A stretch of DNA of 64,000 nucleotides from Plumapathes pennacea (GCA_964036295.1 OZ038472.1:12644068-12708067), one strand, 5' to 3'; positions 45,068 to 58,299 are shown, counted from the first letter of the stretch. The notes: generated by a model not told the origin, from the sequence alone. Program-made: numbers and translations.

Positions 45068-46048
45068 TTATTATATGACTGTGACGTAGTTTTACCTTTA
45101 TATAAAATATATTTCAGCAAACATAAAACAGAGACTTCGAGCAAAAACTGTTTTCATTCAATCCCAGGCAAAATGTGCGCACACTCATTTACACAAAGAT
45201 TCACTTACAGCTTCCAATCCGGTCATCGATTTAAAAATCTTGACAGCCGGAGAAAATTAAAGAAGTTATGCCACCAAATGATCGAAGTTCAATTCAGATT
45301 AAATGTGCTGAGATAAATGCGCTGGAGACGAAAATGCTTGCTTCGACAGAATAAATATTCAGCGAACAAACGTGCTTCGAGCGGTTGAAATCGATCACTT
45401 CGCTTAAGCTTTTAACCATTTTTGTTCTTCAATAGCAAGCAGCTTTGTACTCAAAACAGGGTTTTTATTTTCTCGGAGTAGCTAAGGAATAAACACAAGA
45501 ACAGAGCCAGCGAATGTGTACGCTGAAGAATCTGAAACTTTCATAACACAACTAGGATTTTTACCGCCGACACGTTGTCAAGTTATAAATTATTAACAAC
45601 TCACCGATTTCCTGCCTGGTTGTAGAAAGTTTAAGACCCCTTCCAGCAAAGGAACCACTCAAAACAGTGTTCGTACACGGCGAAATTCATTTTGCAGTTT
45701 TTACAGTGACGGCATCGTGCGGAAAACTTTACGGAGTCAGAACTGCCGTTTGTCCATGGCGATTGTTCGCTTTCCACCAACTGAACTGTGCTTTCTCTTC
45801 CTTGACAAATTATGCAGTAACAGTTTCTTTCGATGGAAGGGTCTTGTATCTGAAAAGTCATAGACTTTCGTTGCACCGTTTTACCTTGCACTCAGAAAAA
45901 TCTTTGATTCATTCGTGATACGCCGGCGTCTAAGCCGGTCAAACCGGTTTTCTACAGTGTAATACGGATTTGAAGTGTGTAATACGCTCCCGTACCGGCA
46001 CTCTGTTGCGACCTTATATGGTAAAACTACGTCACAGTCATATAATAA
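45068..46048. mobile_element. Non-autonomous DNA transposon, 981 bp, about 30-bp TIRs
   Basis: TTATTATATGACTGTGACGT (continuing AGTTTTACC) at 45068 is exactly inverted at about 46019-46048. Internal ORFs on both strands (45059-45316 +, 45631-45891 -) have no transposase motif. The minus one has Cys pairs (CYCIIC, CRHCKNC) that could be a decayed zinc-binding segment. Superfamily unassigned. Confidence 0.75.
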
Positions 46049-46403
46049 TCTATATTAGTTGATTGATCTTGAATTGCCTAGTAGCAGTAATTTTGTGCAT
46101 ACCATTTTGGAGTCAAAATATTTCCTAGCACGTCAGGTAAAAAATGAGACTTCAAATGAACCATGAAGTTTTAATTAAAAATGTAATTGTTCCGATGTGG
46201 AGTTTCTGGTCTTCGCCCCGTTTTCACACCCCTTTAAAATACCAATATGATTCCATTACTCGCCGTTGTTAGTGTTTTATTGACCTTTTCAAATGCCCAA
46301 AAGACATTTTCCCATACCCGTTTTAGTACAGGTCTGAAAGGGACCTCTTTTGAGCGGAGCCTCCCCGTATAGCCCATTACAGGGGGTGCTCCCTTGCCCA
46401 TAC

Positions 46404-46640
46404 TCCTGTTCTTGTTCTTGTTCTTGTCCTTGTTCTGGCTCTTATTTCTATTGTTCTTGTCCTGGTTCTTAGGTTCGTCTATATTTTTGTTCTTTTAGTT
46501 GTTCTTGCTCTTGCTCTCGTTCATGTCTTTCTTCTTAGTTTTGTCCTTGTCCTTGCTCTTGTTCTTGTTTTTGCTCTTGTTCTTCTCCTGGCTCATTTCG
46601 CCTTATTCTTGTTCTCGTTCTCGTTCTTCAGTTTTGTTTA
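46404..46640. repeat. Degenerate TTGTTC/CTTGTT hexamer repeat
   Basis: Imperfect tandem TTCTTG/TTGCTC/TTGTCC hexamers. A nearby motif CGGAGCCTCCCCGTATAGCCCA (from 46358) resembles an interspersed repeat. No gene is seen between 46641 and 47186. Confidence 0.8.
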
Positions 46641-47186
46641 TTCTTCTTTAGTATACTTAGTGTTTCGTTCTTGCCTTTTGGTCCTCCTCTCGACAGTTTG
46701 CGAGGAGCCTGGTACGCTAGAGCCAGTACTCCTCATACCTTCTTGGAATGCCTGGTTGTTTTTGCTATTCGCTGTCTTCGTCGGCCATTTTGTTTTACGA
46801 GCTTCCCCTTGTGTTTGTCGTGGACTCCTGGAGGAGGGATGCTCGGGCTTGATAGGACTTGGGAGTGAAGAGAGGTGAGGTGAGTGCTTATTTCTATGTT
46901 CGTATTACCCGCGTTGCCTGTCTGCAAGTTTAGGCAAAGCGCGTTAATGTTTGGGTTCGTCATAACTGTATGCTGGACGATTGTGAAACTGCAAATGCAA
47001 CGGCAGCTCTTCATTTTATGAAACAATTACCTAGAATGAAATTAGACTGTGGAAAAACTATGTACTCTTCAGTCAGCTGTGTTCCCGTAATTTCACGCGA
47101 CCAAACAAATAAATAACAGACGATAGAGCTTCTTTTTGTTAGCAATGGACGTGAACCAACTCGTTCCTTGTGAACTACAGTACTGG

Positions 47187-50100
47187 GTTTATTATGATCT
47201 GAAGATAACCAAGGGATTTTTTGTGATCTGATTATCTGATCATATAGCCAAGGAGTTGATTATTATAATCTGATGATAGCAAAGGGATTTATTATGATCT
47301 GATTATGTGATGATAGCCAAGGGATTTATTATGATCTGATTATGTGATGATAGCCAAGGGATTTATTATGATCTGATTATGTGATGATAGCAAAGGGATT
47401 TATTATGATCTGATTATGTGGCGATAGCTAAGGGATTTATTATGATCTGATTATGTGGTGATAGCAAAGGGATTTATTATGATCTGATTATGTGATGATA
47501 GCGAAGGGATTTATTATGATCTGATTATGTGGTGATAGCGAAGGGATTTATTATGATCTGATTATGTGATGATAGCAAAGGGATTTATTATGATCTGATT
47601 ATGTGATGATAGCCAAGGGATGTATTATGATTTGATTATCTCGTGATGATCTGAAGATAACCAAGGGATTTTTTGTTATCTGATTGTCTGATCATGTAGC
47701 CAAGGAGTTGATTATTATAATCTGATGATAGCCAAGGGATTTATTATGATCTGATTATCTGATGATAGCCAAGGGATTTATTATGATCTGATTATGTGAT
47801 GATAGCCAAGGGATTTATTATGATCTGATTATGTGATGATAGCCAAGGGATTTATTATGATCTGATTATGTGAGGATAGCCAAGGGATTTATTATGATCT
47901 GATTATGTGATGATAGCAAAGGGATTTATTATGATCTGATTATGTGGTGATAGCGAAGGGATTTATTATGATCTGATTATGTGATGATAGCAAAGGGATT
48001 TATTATGATCTGATTATGTGATGATAGCCAAGGGATGTATTATGATTTGATTATCTCGTGATGATCTGAAGATAACCAAGGGATTTTTTGTGATCTGATT
48101 ATCTGATCATGTAGCCAAGGAGTTGATTATTATAATCTGATGATAGCCAAGGGATTTATTATGATCTGATTATGTGATGATAGCCAAGGGATTTATTATG
48201 ATCTGATTATGTGATGATAGCCAAGGGATTTATTATGATCTGATTATGTGATGATAGCCAAGGGATTTATTATGATCTGATTATGTGATGATAGCAAAGG
48301 GATTTATTATGATCTGATTATGTGGTGATAGCAAAGGGATTTATTATGATCTGATTATGTGGTGATAGCGAAGGGATTCATTATGATCTGATTATGTGGT
48401 GATAGCAAAGGGATTTATTATGATCTGATTATGTGATGATAGCAAAGGGATTTATTATGATCTGATTATGTGGTGATAGCGAAGGGATTCATTATGATCT
48501 GATTATGTGGTGATAGCAAAGGGATTTATTATGATTTGATTATGTGATGATAGCCAAGGGATTTATTAATGATATGATTATGTGATGATAGCCAAGGGAT
48601 TTATTATGATCTGATTATGTGGTGATAGCCAAGGGATTTATTATGATCTGATTATGTGATGATAACCAAGGGATTTATTATGATCTGATTATGTGGTGAT
48701 AGCCAAGGGATTTATTATGATCTGATTATGTGATGATAGCCAAGGGATTTATTATGATCTGATTATGTGATGATAACCAAGGGATTTATTATGATCTGAT
48801 TATGTGATGATAGCAAAGGGATTTATTATGATCTGATTATGTGATGATAGCCAAGGGATTTATTATGATCTGATTATGTGGTGATAGCAAAGGGATTTAT
48901 TATGATCTGATTATGTGATGATAACGAAGGGATTTATTATGATCTGATTATGTGATGATAACCAAGGGATTTATTATGATCTGATTATGTGGTGATAGCA
49001 AAGGGATTTATTATGATCTGATTATGTGGTGATAGCCAAGGGATTTATTATGATTTGATTATGTGATGATAGCCAAGGGATTTATTATGATTTGATTATG
49101 TGATGATAGCGAAGGGATTTATTATGATCTGATTATGTGATAATAGCAAAGGGATTTATTATGATCTGATTATGTGATGATAGCCAAGGGATTTATTATG
49201 ATCTGATTATGTGGTGATAGCAAAGGGATTTATTATGATCTGATTATGTGATGATAACGAAGGGATTTATTATGATCTGATTATGTGATGATAACCAAGC
49301 GATTTATTATGATCTGATTATGTGGTGATAGCAAAGGGATTTATTATGATCTGATTATGTGGTGATAGCCAAGGGATTTATTATGATTTGATTATGTGAT
49401 GATAGCCAAGGATTTTATTATGATCTGATTATCTGATGATAACCAAGGATTTTATTATGATCTGATTATGTGATGATAGCCAAGGGATTTATTATGATCT
49501 GATTATGTGATGATAGCCAAGGGAATTGTATTATGATTTGATTATCTCGTGATAACCAGGGACTATTATAATCTGATGATCAGTGGATTTATTTATATGA
49601 TCTGATTATTGGGTGATAGCCAAGGATTTTATTATGATCTGATTATCTGATGATAGCCAAGGGATTTATTATGATATGATTATGTGGTGATAGCCAAGGG
49701 ATTTATTATGATCTGATTATGTGATGATAGCAAAGGGATTTATTATGATCTGATTATGTGGTGATAGCGAAGGGATTTATTATGATCTGATTATGTGGTG
49801 ATAGCAAAGGGATTTATTATGATCTGATTATGTGATGATAGCCAAGGGATTTATTATGATATGATTATGTGATGATAGCCAAGGGATTTATTATGATCTG
49901 ATTATGTGGTGATAGCCAAGGGATTTATTATGATTTGATTATGTGATGATAACCAAGGGATTTATTATGATCTGATTATGTGGTGATAGCCAAGGGATTT
50001 ATTATGATCTGATTATGTGATGATAGCCAAGGGATTTATTATGATCTGATTATGTGGTGATAGCGAATGGATTTATTATGATCTGATTATGTGATGATAA

Positions 50101-52420
50101 CCAAGGGATTTATTATGATCTGATTATGTGGTGATAGCAAAGGGATTTATTATGATCTGATTATGTGGTGATAGCGAAGGGATTTATTATGATCTGATTA
50201 TGTGGTGATAGCCAAGGGATGTATTATGATTTGATTATGTGATGATAGCCAAGGGATTTATTATGATTTGATTATGTGATGATAACCAAGGGATTTATTA
50301 TGATCTGATTATGTGGTGATAGCCAAGGGATTTATTATAATCTGATTATGTGATGATAGCCAAGGGATTTGTTATGATCTGATTATGTGAGGATAGCCAA
50401 GGGATTTATTATGATCTGATTATGTGATGATAACCAAGGGATTTATTATGATCTGATTATGTGATGATAGCAAAGGGATTTATTATGATCTGATTATGTG
50501 AGGATAGCCAAGGGATTTATTATGATTTGATTATGTGATGATAGCAAAGGGATTTATTATGATTTGATTATGTGATGATAGCGAAGGGATTTATTATGAT
50601 CTGATTATGTGATGATAGCAAAGGGATTTATTATGATCTGATTATGTGATGATAGCCAAGGGATTTATTATGATCTGATTATGTGATGATAGCCAAGTGA
50701 TTTATTATGATCTGATTATGTGATGATAGCGAAGGGATTTATTATGATCTGATTATGTGGTGATAGCAAAGGGATTTATTATGATCTGATTATGTGATGA
50801 TAACCAAGGGATTTATTATGATCTGATTATGTGATGATAACCAAGGGATTTATTATGATCTGATTATGTGATGATAGCAAAGGGATTTATTATGATCTGA
50901 TTATGTGGTGATAGCCAAGGGATTTATTATGATCTGATTATGTGATGATAACCAAGGGATTTATTATGATCTGATTATGTGGTGATAGCAAAGGGATTTA
51001 TTATGATCTGATTATGTGGTGATAGCGAAGGGATTTATTATGATCTGATTATGTGGTGATAGCGAAGGGATTTATTATGATATGATTATGTGATGATAGC
51101 GAAGGGATTTATTATGATCTGATTATGTGGTGATAGCGAAGGGATTTATTATGATCTGATTATGTGGTGATAGCAAAGGGATTTATTATGATCTGATTAT
51201 GTGATGATAACCAAGGGATTTATTATGATCTGATTATCTGATGATAACCAAGGGATTTATTATGATCTGATTATGTGGTGATAGCCAAGGATTTTATTAT
51301 GATCTGATTATGTGATGATAACCAAGGATTTCATTATGATCTGATTATGTGATGATAGCAAAGGGATTTATTATGATCTGATTATGTGGTGATAGCAAAG
51401 GGATTTATTATGATCTGATTATGTGATGATAACCAAGGGATTTATTATGATCTGATTATGTGATGATAGCAAAGGGATTTATTATGATCTGATTATGTGG
51501 CGATAGCCAAGGGTTTTATTATGATTTGATTATGTGATGATAGCCAAGGATTTTATTATGATCTGATTATGTGATGATAACCAAGGATTTTATTATGATC
51601 TGATTATGTGATGATAGCCAAGGGATTTATTATGATCTGATTATGTGATGATAGCCAAGGGAATTGTATTATGATTTGATTATCTCGTGATAACCAAGGG
51701 CTATTATAATCTGATGATCAATGGATTTATTTATATGATCTGATTATTGGGTGATAGCCAAGGATTTTATTATGATCTGATTATCTGATGATAGCCAAGG
51801 ATTTTATTATGATCTGATTATCTGATGATAGCCAAGGATTTTATTATGATCTGATTATCTGATGATAACCAAGGATTTTATTATGATCTGATTATGTGAG
51901 GATAACCAAGGGATTTATATATATGATTCGATCATCTGATTATAGCCAAGGTATGTATTTATGATTTGATTATCTGATGATAGCCATGGGGTTTATTATA
52001 ATCTGATGATAGCCATTAGGGATATATATATGATCTGATCATCTGGTGATAACCAATGGATTTATTATAAATATCTGATTAGCTGATGATAACCAATGGA
52101 TTTATTTATACGATCTGATTATTTAATGATAGCCAAGGAATATACTGTATTATGATCTGATTATCTGATGATAACCAAGGAATTTATTTATATAATCTGA
52201 TTATCAGATGATATGTAGCCAAGGGACATATTATGATTTGATTTCTGGTGATATAACCTTGGGCTTTATTATAATCTGATGATCAATGGATTTATTTATA
52301 TGTATGCTTTGATTATTGGATGATAGCCAAGGGATTTTTTATGATCTGATTATCTGATAATAGCCAAGGGGTATATTGTAATCTGATGATAGCCAAGGAA
52401 TATATATGATTTGATTATCT
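47187..52420. repeat. 5.2-kb satellite of a 37-bp unit with higher-order repeats
   Basis: About 140 tandem units of ATAGCCAAGGGATTTATTAT followed by GATCTGATTATGTGATG, period 37 bp. Variants alternate at GCC/GCA/GCG and GTGATG/GTGGTG. A composite variant block (GAAGATAACCAAGGGATTTT ... AAGGAGTTGATTATTATAAT) recurs at about 47199, 47650 and 48065, and a second one (GGGAATTGTATTATGATTTG) at 49521 and 51659. The right end decays into irregular units from about 51890. Not coding. Confidence 0.97.
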
Positions 52421-53618
52421 AGTAGTGGTAGTAGTAGTAATAGTAGTGGTAGTAAACCTTTATTTATCCATGGGGTCCTGTATCACAATAAAGTGCTCTC
52501 CCAAGGAGCCATGCTAGTAGTAATTAAATAAATAGGAATAAAACTTATCTACAATTCTCCTAACTATATAATAAAGATAATCTACACTAAACTATTGTAA
52601 GTGTGTTTTAAGAACTGCTAATGAGGTGACCTGCTTAGCCTGTGGTGTGAGATTGTTCCACAAAATGGCTCCTCTATATGAGAAGCTCTTTTTTAGGGCT
52701 TCCGTGTAATTGGCCTAGGGACAAACAGGTTGCAGTTTGAGCCTCTATTGTAGCAATAAATTTATTTACCATGGTGAAATTGTCAGAGATGTATCTCGGG
52801 ACTCTGTTATTCATCGTCTTGTGCATAAGGCATTTCATTTGGTTCGAACATCTGTCACTTAGACTTTGCCAGCCAAGATCAGATAGAATTTCCAAAGATC
52901 TCACACCCCAGTCTGAGCCAGTTATAATACGGGCTGCTCTGTTTTGTAATTTTTCAAGTTTGAGTGCAAGACCTTTACCACAATTTCCCCAAACAGCACT
53001 GCAGTAGTCAAATTGCGGCGAAATTAAAGATTTATAAATAGAGATTAGAGTGTGTTGGGGAAGAAATGGCTTAAGTCTTCTGAGGGCCCCAAGGACTTTG
53101 GTAACTTTGACTGACACCCCAGGTATATGTACATTCCAAGTGAGGGTTTCATTGAGCTCTACACCTAAACATTTGTAGTTTGTGACCCTTTCGATATGTT
53201 GTCCATCTAGGCTAATGTTAGGTTGACTAGGGATAGATGAGACTTTTTGGTGCGTTCCAATAAACATGCATTTAGTCTTAAGAACGTTAAGGCTAAGCTT
53301 GTTAGCGTTCAGCCACTGTTTCAATTGGACAAGGTCACGATTCATTGCTGAGACCAGTTCATCTTGGTTTTTAGCTGCATACATAAGTCTAGTGTCATCA
53401 GTATACATTTTGGGTTTGAATAGGAGATTGCAGTTAGGGAGGTCATTTATGTAAAGTAAGAAGAGTAAGGGCCCTAAGATTGAACCCTGCAGCACCCCGC
53501 AGCAAATAAAATTTGCTTTGGATTTTACTCCACCATTGACCACCGTAAGCTGTGTTCTCCGCAAAATGTAGTTTCTAAAAAGCTGCAAGGTTTTGGCCCT
53601 GAGGCCACATGTATCTTA
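52421..53618 (-). mobile_element. 5'-truncated LINE adjacent to the satellite
   Basis: Minus orientation. The ORF2 part is followed by a 3' UTR, AATAAAGG and a tail of TAC/TACTAC repeats (52421-52455). The tail joins the last satellite units directly. Confidence 0.8.
52580..53615 (-). pseudogene. LINE reverse transcriptase, truncated and frameshifted
   Basis: The open part (53615-52674) begins inside the polymerase. It contains CGVLQGSILGPLLFLLYIND (the usual Pro of this motif is Leu), the catalytic YTDDT with both Asp retained, the thumb-like LNANKLSLN, KCLGV and SPQFDYCSAVWGN, and a C-terminal ARIITG block. After about 52745 the conserved tail continues in other frames (an in-frame TAA near 52690 and SYRGAILWNNL in a shifted frame), so at least two disruptions are present. 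Endonuclease and fingers are missing. It is inactive. Confidence 0.85.
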
Positions 53619-53679
53619 GTTTAGAACTCTATTTTCCCGCAACTCAGATGTACATACCTGTAATACTCGCAATAAGTCT

Positions 53680-53835
53680 AGTATCCACTTGGTTAAAATA
53701 TCTTTCAAGTGAGGTTATAGATCCTTTGGTTATTCAGCAGCAAAACTTTATAATAGTCTCAATTCAACAGTTACGAGTTGTAAGTCAATCAAAACTTTTA
53801 ATACCGTTGGCTGAACTTATTCAGATCACTCTAAG
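53680..53835 (+). pseudogene. Possible LINE ORF2 tail remnant
   Basis: In one + frame, interrupted by stops, it reads GYRSFGYSAAKLYNSLN, which resembles the R-S-F-x-Y-x-A-x-x-x-W-N-S-L tail of LINE ORF2 proteins. Short and decayed; could be coincidence. Confidence 0.3.
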
Positions 53836-53991
53836 ATAAATTATATTACTATTTATTTGCCATTATTACATTTTATAGCCCTGTTATTAGTTAAATTAGT
53901 TTAGTAGTGTTATTGTTATTTTAGAACAAAGTTGTCTGTCGGTATTAATATTTATTTAGGAATTTAGGTCAGACCATTTTATCTATAGAGG

Positions 53992-54178
53992 ATATTACAC
54001 GGCGGCGCGAAGATATGAATTTTATTTTCGAGTGGTAAAAACAATATTTTACGAACAAGCGCAAGGATATCCTCACTAGTGAGGATATGGAAAATACGCC
54101 ACTCGGGTCTCGGATGTAGTTTCGTATGGATTTTACACATGGTATATTTTCCAGTAAAACACTCGTGTCTATATAATA
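53992..54178 (+). repeat. Dispersed 'GAGGATATTACACGG' element, fullest copy
   Basis: Starts GAGGATATTACACGGCGGCG, has the inner palindrome ATATCCTCACTAGTGAGGATAT, then ACGCCACTCGGGTCTCGGAT, and ends CACTCGTGTCTATATAATA. Related copies are at 11430 (minus), 56672 and 57125. Confidence 0.8.
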
Positions 54179-55427
54179 AAACTCATCTAAACACGCGGGA
54201 AGTTGGGAGAATATGAGAGTAGCGTAAGGAAACCACGAGGCCGCCGAATATACCCCCTTTATTTGGTCTTATTGTTTCAGGAGAGTTAGAGTCTCCTTTT
54301 GACTCTGTCTTTGGCATCTGGGCTCGGTTGCATAAATCCCTGACGCCCGGGATTAGGTGTTAATAACAATGGGAGTTAAAGTATTTATATTGTTTTAACG
54401 CAGCCAACAGTTGTGGGTGTTAGAGTTTTATGCAGCCAGGCCCTGGTTTAGCATCACCAATCTCTTGGTCCAATACCCGAGGAACTGTTAGGGTTAGGGT
54501 TTAGTTTGGGTCGGTAGATTTCTCCTTGGATTTTTTGCATCTGCGATGGCTGCTGCTCAATGATCCGATGTCGCTGTAATGGTTTCTACTTGCTGTGTTG
54601 TTGTAGACAGTAGAAGGGGGAACTCTGGTTGCCTTGGACGAGGTTGCTAAGGCCTAATCTACTACATATATACTGTATGTATCCGTTCTGTCCACGCAGT
54701 TCTCCGACCGTTGATGGGTTCTGACTGTGATAACATGTTAGGCATGCAGGACAGTACTGTATGTCTGCATTGTAGTTGCTGTTTGTAGGCTTGTGCTTGA
54801 CTGTGAAGTCAGCCGGGACAGAGCAAGTTGAGATGCCCAGCACTGTTTCATGACTCTCTGATTTGCGGTCTGTAGGTAACTCTCGTACCTAGCAAATAAC
54901 TACAAAAGTTCTTACTTATTGCCCAAAGGAGTTCTAACTTCATGGAATTGCGATTTTTCATGTTGCGCTTGATAGACCCCAATTGAAGACTTGCATGGGT
55001 ATTATCATCTGGTACTTTGGCGTCCTTCAGCAGAGACAGAACTGCTCCTAGTCCCTAGTCTGAAAGGCTTTGAGTTAAGTCTGGGAATCTAATGATTGGT
55101 GCAGCTGTTGTGAGTCTCTCTGTAAGATAATCAAAGTCGGCTACTTGTTAAACAGGCCTCATCGCTGGCTGAACAGTACTGCGAAGCGCTTGCTGGCTTT
55201 CAGCTCGGCGCATAGACGGCTGTTGACTAATTCGTGGGATGTGAACAAATCTACTGACAAATCGTCATTAGTATCCGGTCAAACCAAGGATAAGTCGGGG
55301 CTACTTCACACTGGTGGGTGTTTGTCACTATGCTGCTGCAATGATTAATCTTTTCTGAACCTCACTGAAACTCGATGCCCCCAGGCGTGGTAGTGATACA
55401 TACCATATATGAGCCATATAGGTATGT
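54179..55427. other. Intergenic, nothing recognised
   Basis: No gene or repeat identified apart from a short GTTAGGGTTAGGGTTTAG near 54487. ORFs here are short and overlap on both strands. Confidence 0.5.
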
Positions 55428-55670
55428 GCCGCCCCAAAGGGTATCATTTTTAGTCGGAAATAGGGCATCAATTTTAGCATTTTAGTCTGGAATAGGGTCG
55501 GAATTTTTTATATTTGGTCTGAAATAGGGTCAAAAATTGCACATTTTGGTCTGAAATAGGGTCGAAAATCGCAAATTTTGGTCTGAAGTAGGGTAAGGGT
55601 TTTCAGCCCCGGGCGGCACACTCCCACCCAAAAGTTTGAGGAGTACTCCCCTCCCCCCCCCCCCCCCCAC
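55428..55670 (-). repeat. Second GGTCTGAAATAGGGT repeat with C-run end
   Basis: About six units containing GGTCTGAAATAGGGTC are followed by GGGTTTTCAGCCC and a C run of 16 (55653-55668). It is the reverse-orientation counterpart of 9344-9544, and in both the G/C run sits at the same end. Confidence 0.8.
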
Positions 55671-56174
55671 CGGGATACTGGGATATCATCGGTGGTGGAG
55701 ATCTTGTGTGTGATTGCGTCAGTACAGTCAAGATCATCTTCCTTTTGGTTTATGGGGTCGCTGATTAAATCTACAGCGCACAGGACACCAATTCTCGTTT
55801 TGAGCTGTTGCCATACATCATCGTCCTTCCAATTGGCGACGCTGGTGTGCGTCTGTTTGACTGTAAGCTAGTGAGGGTGCTGATGACTATTATTCTATCA
55901 GTTAAGGGTCCATTGAATGGCTGTATACATAATGACTCAAATACAAGTACAAAGTGATACGCTGTCTCGGACTCTTCCTCAACATTATACATCTACATGA
56001 TATCTCTGGTGAGAAACTGAAGCTTGGACAGGTAATTTTCAATCCAGACATCAATGTTACCATTAAATACCTGATTCAAAGTCATCTGCTGGCTTAACAG
56101 CGGCAGTTTCCCGTAAGTGACATGGATATTGCAGTAGTTTCCGGGAAAGGCGTTCCAGACAAAAGCTTGCTCTC

Positions 56175-56219
<45 letters not shown>

Positions 56220-56671
56220 CACATCATTTAGCCTATATACAATCAACACCCGTAACTTCTGCTTGTACTCAGGTGGGCTTAAGTGGCAAAGCGGGTTTGG
56301 ACATCCACGCAACTTTCTCAGGAAATCTGCAACACATCCCTTTTGCGTGAATCTATTGTAGGTGGTCATAGTTGCATAGTGCGTGTTGACGAATCGCTGT
56401 TTAGCCACGAGGGTGCAAGTATCATCTTCGCCACCGCCCTGCCCAAGAATTGTGTTTTTCAGTTTTTCCTTTATTTCACACTATTTCTATTACATATTTC
56501 TATACAACAGTTTAAGAATACAAAGAATAATTTAGCACACCAATGAATTAAGAGGGAATTAAAGAGTAGGTGTGCAAAGACCAAAGTAGCTAGAAGCTTT
56601 CGAGTTGGTTCCTGTCTATATTTGAATAGTGCGACATTAGTAATAAGTAATTGTGAGGTAAAATATACATA
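55671..56671. other. Intergenic with (GA)n tract
   Basis: A (GA)n microsatellite of 39 bp sits at 56178-56216. ORFs crossing it in three frames are artefacts. No gene recognised. Confidence 0.6.
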
Positions 56672-56760
56672 GAGGATATTACACGGCGGCGCGAAGATAT
56701 GAATTTTATTTTCGAGTGGTAAAACAATATTTTACGAACGAGCGCTTCGCGAGTGAGTAA
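56672..56760 (+). repeat. Dispersed element, left part only
   Basis: Matches the first 50 bp of the 53992 copy, then continues with GAACGAGCGCTTCGCGAGTGAG and a different body. It ends in sequence also palindromic with 57040-57080 (CTCGCTCGCAAAGC). Confidence 0.65.
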
Positions 56761-57124
56761 AATATTTTATTATATACGTACTGAGACATACTCACGAAAA
56801 AGCCATATCGTAAAATTTCGTACGCAAATGAGTTCTAGCCAATGAGAGGCCGCGAACGACGCTTTTCACACGTGAAAAAAATTGTTCGTCCAATCACAAG
56901 CTGCGAACGACGATTTTTCACTACTGTTAAAGGGTTTCCCGGTCCCATGATAAATGTCTCAGTATGTATATAATAAACAGAAAACATCATGGAAAGTGCT
57001 TTGTACAGTTTTTATTCACTCGTTGTTCCGTATCATAAAACTCACTCGCTCGCAAAGCCTCGCTCGTTCGTTTTATGATACTTCACAACTCGTGAATAAA
57101 AACCGTACGCGCGCACTTTCCATG

Positions 57125-57375
57125 AAGTAATCTCTATGTTTTTACCACAAGAAAATAAAATCCATATCTTCAAGCCGCCGTGTAATTTTCTTTTTATTAT
57201 ATTAGACACGAGTGTTTTACGAGAAATTGCACGAGAGATATCGTTGGGAAATGATGCCAACGATATCCTCACTAGTGAAGATATGGAAAATACGCCACTC
57301 GGGTCCCAGATGTAGTTTCGTATGGATTTTACGCACGGTATATTTTCCAGCAAAATCACTCGTGTCTGTATAATA
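57125..57375. repeat. Dispersed element, foldback form
   Basis: TTATTATATTAGACACGAGTG at 57197 and CACTCGTGTCTGTATAATAA at the right are inverted. The middle has the ATATCCTCACTAGTGA block also found at 54070. The left part is the minus-strand copy of the GCCGCCGTGTAAT block. Confidence 0.75.
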
Positions 57376-57489
57376 AATTTAGTTATGTACGGACCAAGCG
57401 AATCTGCATAGAACAGTGTTTGTAGAGAATACTCTTCGAGGTAACGGGATGACTAACATACTACAGAACAGAGCCATACTAGTTTTATT

Positions 57490-57660
57490 TTACTTTTGAC
57501 TGTTTAAAAAGATAATCTTTAAATTGATTCTTGAAACTGTGGACTGTAAGGTTCTTTAAGTTGGTTGGGATAGATTGCCAAATTTTTGACACAGCAAATT
57601 GTGTGGCTCTTTGAAATGGCTTATTGTTCTGTGTGCCCGTCATTGCCTTCATGGAGATTG
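57490..57660 (-). pseudogene. LINE ORF2 C-terminal scrap
   Basis: One minus frame reads ATQFAVSKIWQSIPTNLKNL and continues HSFKNQFKDYLF to a stop, the characteristic end of a LINE ORF2 (W-x-S-I/L-P ... FK-x-x-L). Nothing of the polymerase core remains. Confidence 0.65.
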
Positions 57661-58299
57661 CGGAACGACGTTATGCGAACAACTTGCTGCCGATTATCCG
57701 CGGTACAATCGTGTACTCAGACCATGCAGTGCCGAGTGTGTAATGGCGTGGATATTGATAATCTCAGGCATACCACATGAAAGTCAACTCTGATAGAATC
57801 GTATTGGAATCGGTCATCACTGAATCGCCCGGTGCAGAAAAACAAACAAAAAAGGGTGACTACAGAATACTCCGCCTGGAGTACACCTTGAAAACTGTGG
57901 ATATGCAGATACCCCCCCCCCCCCCCATATGTGAAAATTGGTACTTTATTTCACACTTTATTTCGCGATTTTGTTAAATTTGTAGAAACTGAGTCACTTT
58001 ATTTTCGCGATTGCGTCGATAAGTCAATCATTAAATACCTTGCTATTTGATGTAAAAAACGAAAAAAAAAAAAAAAAGACTGCCGTATACGATTCTTGAT
58101 TTTGATTTGTATTGCTCGTATGCTCGTAATCATGGCACACCAGTAACCATGTCCAGCGATTACAACTGCAACGAAACTGTACACTTGGGCAAGGAGATTG
58201 AACATTAGGACGACGAAAATAATGAACAAATGGTTTAGAATTATTATAATTATATATGTATGGTCACTTAATTTTTGCGCATGCAATTTTCGCGACGCT

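Noticed and set aside
47187-52420. CRISPR-like direct repeats
   Set aside because: The 37-bp units are contiguous with no unique spacers, in a eukaryotic locus; this is satellite DNA.
54480-54505. Telomere-like GTTAGGGTTAGGG
   Set aside because: Only two to three units; too short to call an interstitial telomere.
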